Shown here one piece after another: positions 29,856-30,871 of a stretch of 30,871 bases of DNA. Below the pieces are notes generated by a model, which ran no database searches, had not been told where the DNA came from, and saw only the letters and a program-made list of their open reading frames with translations. The DNA lies in the NCBI GenBank assembly GCA_905213905.1, contig CAJMKD010000026.1:1-30871 (forward strand), given 5' to 3'. Source of the DNA: an uncultured Sutterella sp. (GTDB lineage Bacteria > Pseudomonadota > Gammaproteobacteria > Burkholderiales > Burkholderiaceae_F). A program made the translations under genes and the position numbers. The stretch's first letter is position 1, and every line of letters begins with the position of its first letter.

Positions 29856-30692
29856 ATGACCCATTCAGTGAAAAGCAGCGCAACAGCCCCGCAGGCAAGT
29901 CCTGCGGAAAACCTAGGCGCGTGGGCGCTTATTACAGGCGCTTCGAGCGGTCTCGGCAGAGAGTTTGCGCTCCTCGCTGCAGCCAGCGGCTTGACGCCCG
30001 TTCTCTGTGCACGGCGAGAATCAGCCCTAAAGGAAACAGCCGCAATCGTGAAGAAGCAGACGGGGCGCGACGACGTTATTCGGCCGGCCGACCTGAGCGT
30101 TGCTTAAGTCGGCTGAAGACTCGCCGACGTACTGCTTGAAGCACTCGGCGCGCCAGCCGTGCTCATCAACAATGCCGGCTTCGGCGCTTTCAGGCCGATT
30201 CTTGACGAGGACGACGCATTATGCGAACGGATGATCGCCCTCAATGCGCTCGCGCCTATCCTTCTTGCGCAGCGAATGGGCCGCGCCATGCGGTCGCAGG
30301 GCGGCGGCCGCATTCTGAACGTTGCGTCGACGGCGGCCTTTCAGCCATGCCCCAACCTTGGGGTCTACGGCGCAACCAAGGCATTTCTGCTGAGCGCAAG
30401 CGAAGCCATGAGCGAAGAGCTTCGAGGCACGGGCGTCACCGTCACAGCGCTCTGTCCGGGGCCGACCCGAACGAATTTCGGAACCGCAGCCGGCCTTGAA
30501 GCCGACAGCCCCTTTGACCGATATGCCGCAGACGCCGCCACAGTTGCGCGCTTCGGCTGGCGCGCCATGATGGCCGGAAAGCCTGTTGCTGTAGAAGGCG
30601 CGCTCAACGCATTCGTCGCAGTCGTCGCGCAGCTTGCGCCGCGCACGCTGACGCGCCGAATTGCCGGCCTGCTTTTGGCAAAAATGAAATAG
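29856..30692 (+). pseudogene. Short-chain dehydrogenase/reductase, interrupted by two in-frame stops
   Basis: Two open parts in the same frame make one SDR of about 278 residues. The first (29856-30107) has the cofactor motif TGASSGLGREFALLAA. The second (from 30159) has LINNAGFG, the catalytic Ser in VASTAAF and YGATKAF (Tyr-x-x-x-Lys). Stops TAA 30105-30107 and TGA 30114-30116 interrupt it. Removing one T near 30104 and adding one A near 30118 would give SVAKSAERLADVLLEA, a normal SDR sequence. So a +1 and a -1 indel within about 15 bases cancel out. This may be a true pseudogene or local sequence error. Start ATG 29856 follows GGAAGA. Substrate unknown. Confidence 0.8.
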
Positions 30693-30728
30693 CGGCACTA
30701 GGAACACTGAAAGAGACGTGCATTTTTC

Positions 30729-30818
30729 GGCTAATTCTCATAACTGGTAGGGCAACCTGCCGGTTCATTAGCCCAGCCTGAGTTGTGAGGGGGGTGAAAA
30801 TTGCTCAATCCTCTCACA
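30729..30818. other. Nested stem-loops in the gene-free right end
   Basis: GGCTAA (30729-30734) pairs with TTAGCC (30768-30773) and encloses AACTGG / CCGGTT (30742-30747, 30760-30765, one G-U). Next to it TGTGAG (30784-30789) pairs with CTCACA (30813-30818). No gene is seen from 30693 to 30871. These could be the dehydrogenase terminator region or the leader of a gene beyond the window. Confidence 0.4.
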
Positions 30819-30871
30819 GCTGCGTTGACGGCATGCAACAAGACTCACTCCGGGGTGCTTCCTCAGCTCCG

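Noticed and set aside
1..30871. tRNA, rRNA, CRISPR arrays, transposases or phage genes
   Set aside because: I looked for cloverleaf-like segments, regular spaced repeats and mobile-element proteins on both strands and saw none that I could support.

Overview
Most of the window (about 765-30871) is GC-rich DNA from one organism. Gene content and codon style fit a gut betaproteobacterium near Sutterella/Parasutterella: LysR regulator, chaperone-usher fimbriae, class I fumarase, many orphan periplasmic binding proteins. The genus is an inference from protein character, not a search result. The first ~764 bases are different: AT-rich, with the tail of a clostridial-type chemotaxis receptor that stops abruptly at about 764/765. 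I read this as an assembly or amplification chimera rather than biology.

Layout. 1-764: end of an unknown gene, a shared terminator, and a truncated methyl-accepting chemotaxis protein. 897-1835: LysR-type regulator. 1836-2146: AT-rich control region full of palindromes and CTAGTRA heptamers. 2147-8318: five-gene fimbrial operon (major pilin, two chaperones, usher, tip protein). 8431-9717: AbgA-like M20 amidohydrolase. 10005-11663: class I fumarase. 12164-12781: serine-acetyltransferase-like protein that lacks the catalytic residues. 13486-14262: amino-acid binding protein. 14423-17307: TrpX/Y/Z-type ABC importer. 17572-18432: HAD-IB phosphatase. 18707-24484: five-gene 2-aminoethylphosphonate (AEP) uptake and breakdown operon. 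24636-25886: MFS transporter. 26046-26402: divergent promoter, candidate leader RNA with intrinsic terminator, small ORF. 26685-28334: GsiB-like binding protein. 28535-28666: 43-residue His-rich small membrane protein. 28858-29689: periplasmic rhodanese and heavy-metal-associated protein. 29856-30692: short-chain dehydrogenase gene broken by two stops. 30693-30871: no gene, nested stem-loops.

The best understood pathway is the AEP operon. A lipoprotein captures AEP, a fused two-domain permease and an ATPase import it, PhnW converts it to phosphonoacetaldehyde, and PhnX splits that to acetaldehyde and phosphate. Immediately upstream lie six tandem 11-bp units resembling PhoB half-sites, ending exactly 10 bp before a near-consensus -10 box. 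This makes phosphate-starvation control likely and is the strongest regulatory signal in the window.

Other items worth attention are the 43-residue His-rich ORF with a perfect AGGAGG, a 19-bp motif shared by the divergent metal-chaperone and dehydrogenase genes, a structured leader between divergent promoters at 26.1 kb, and strong stem-loops at many intra-operon gaps.
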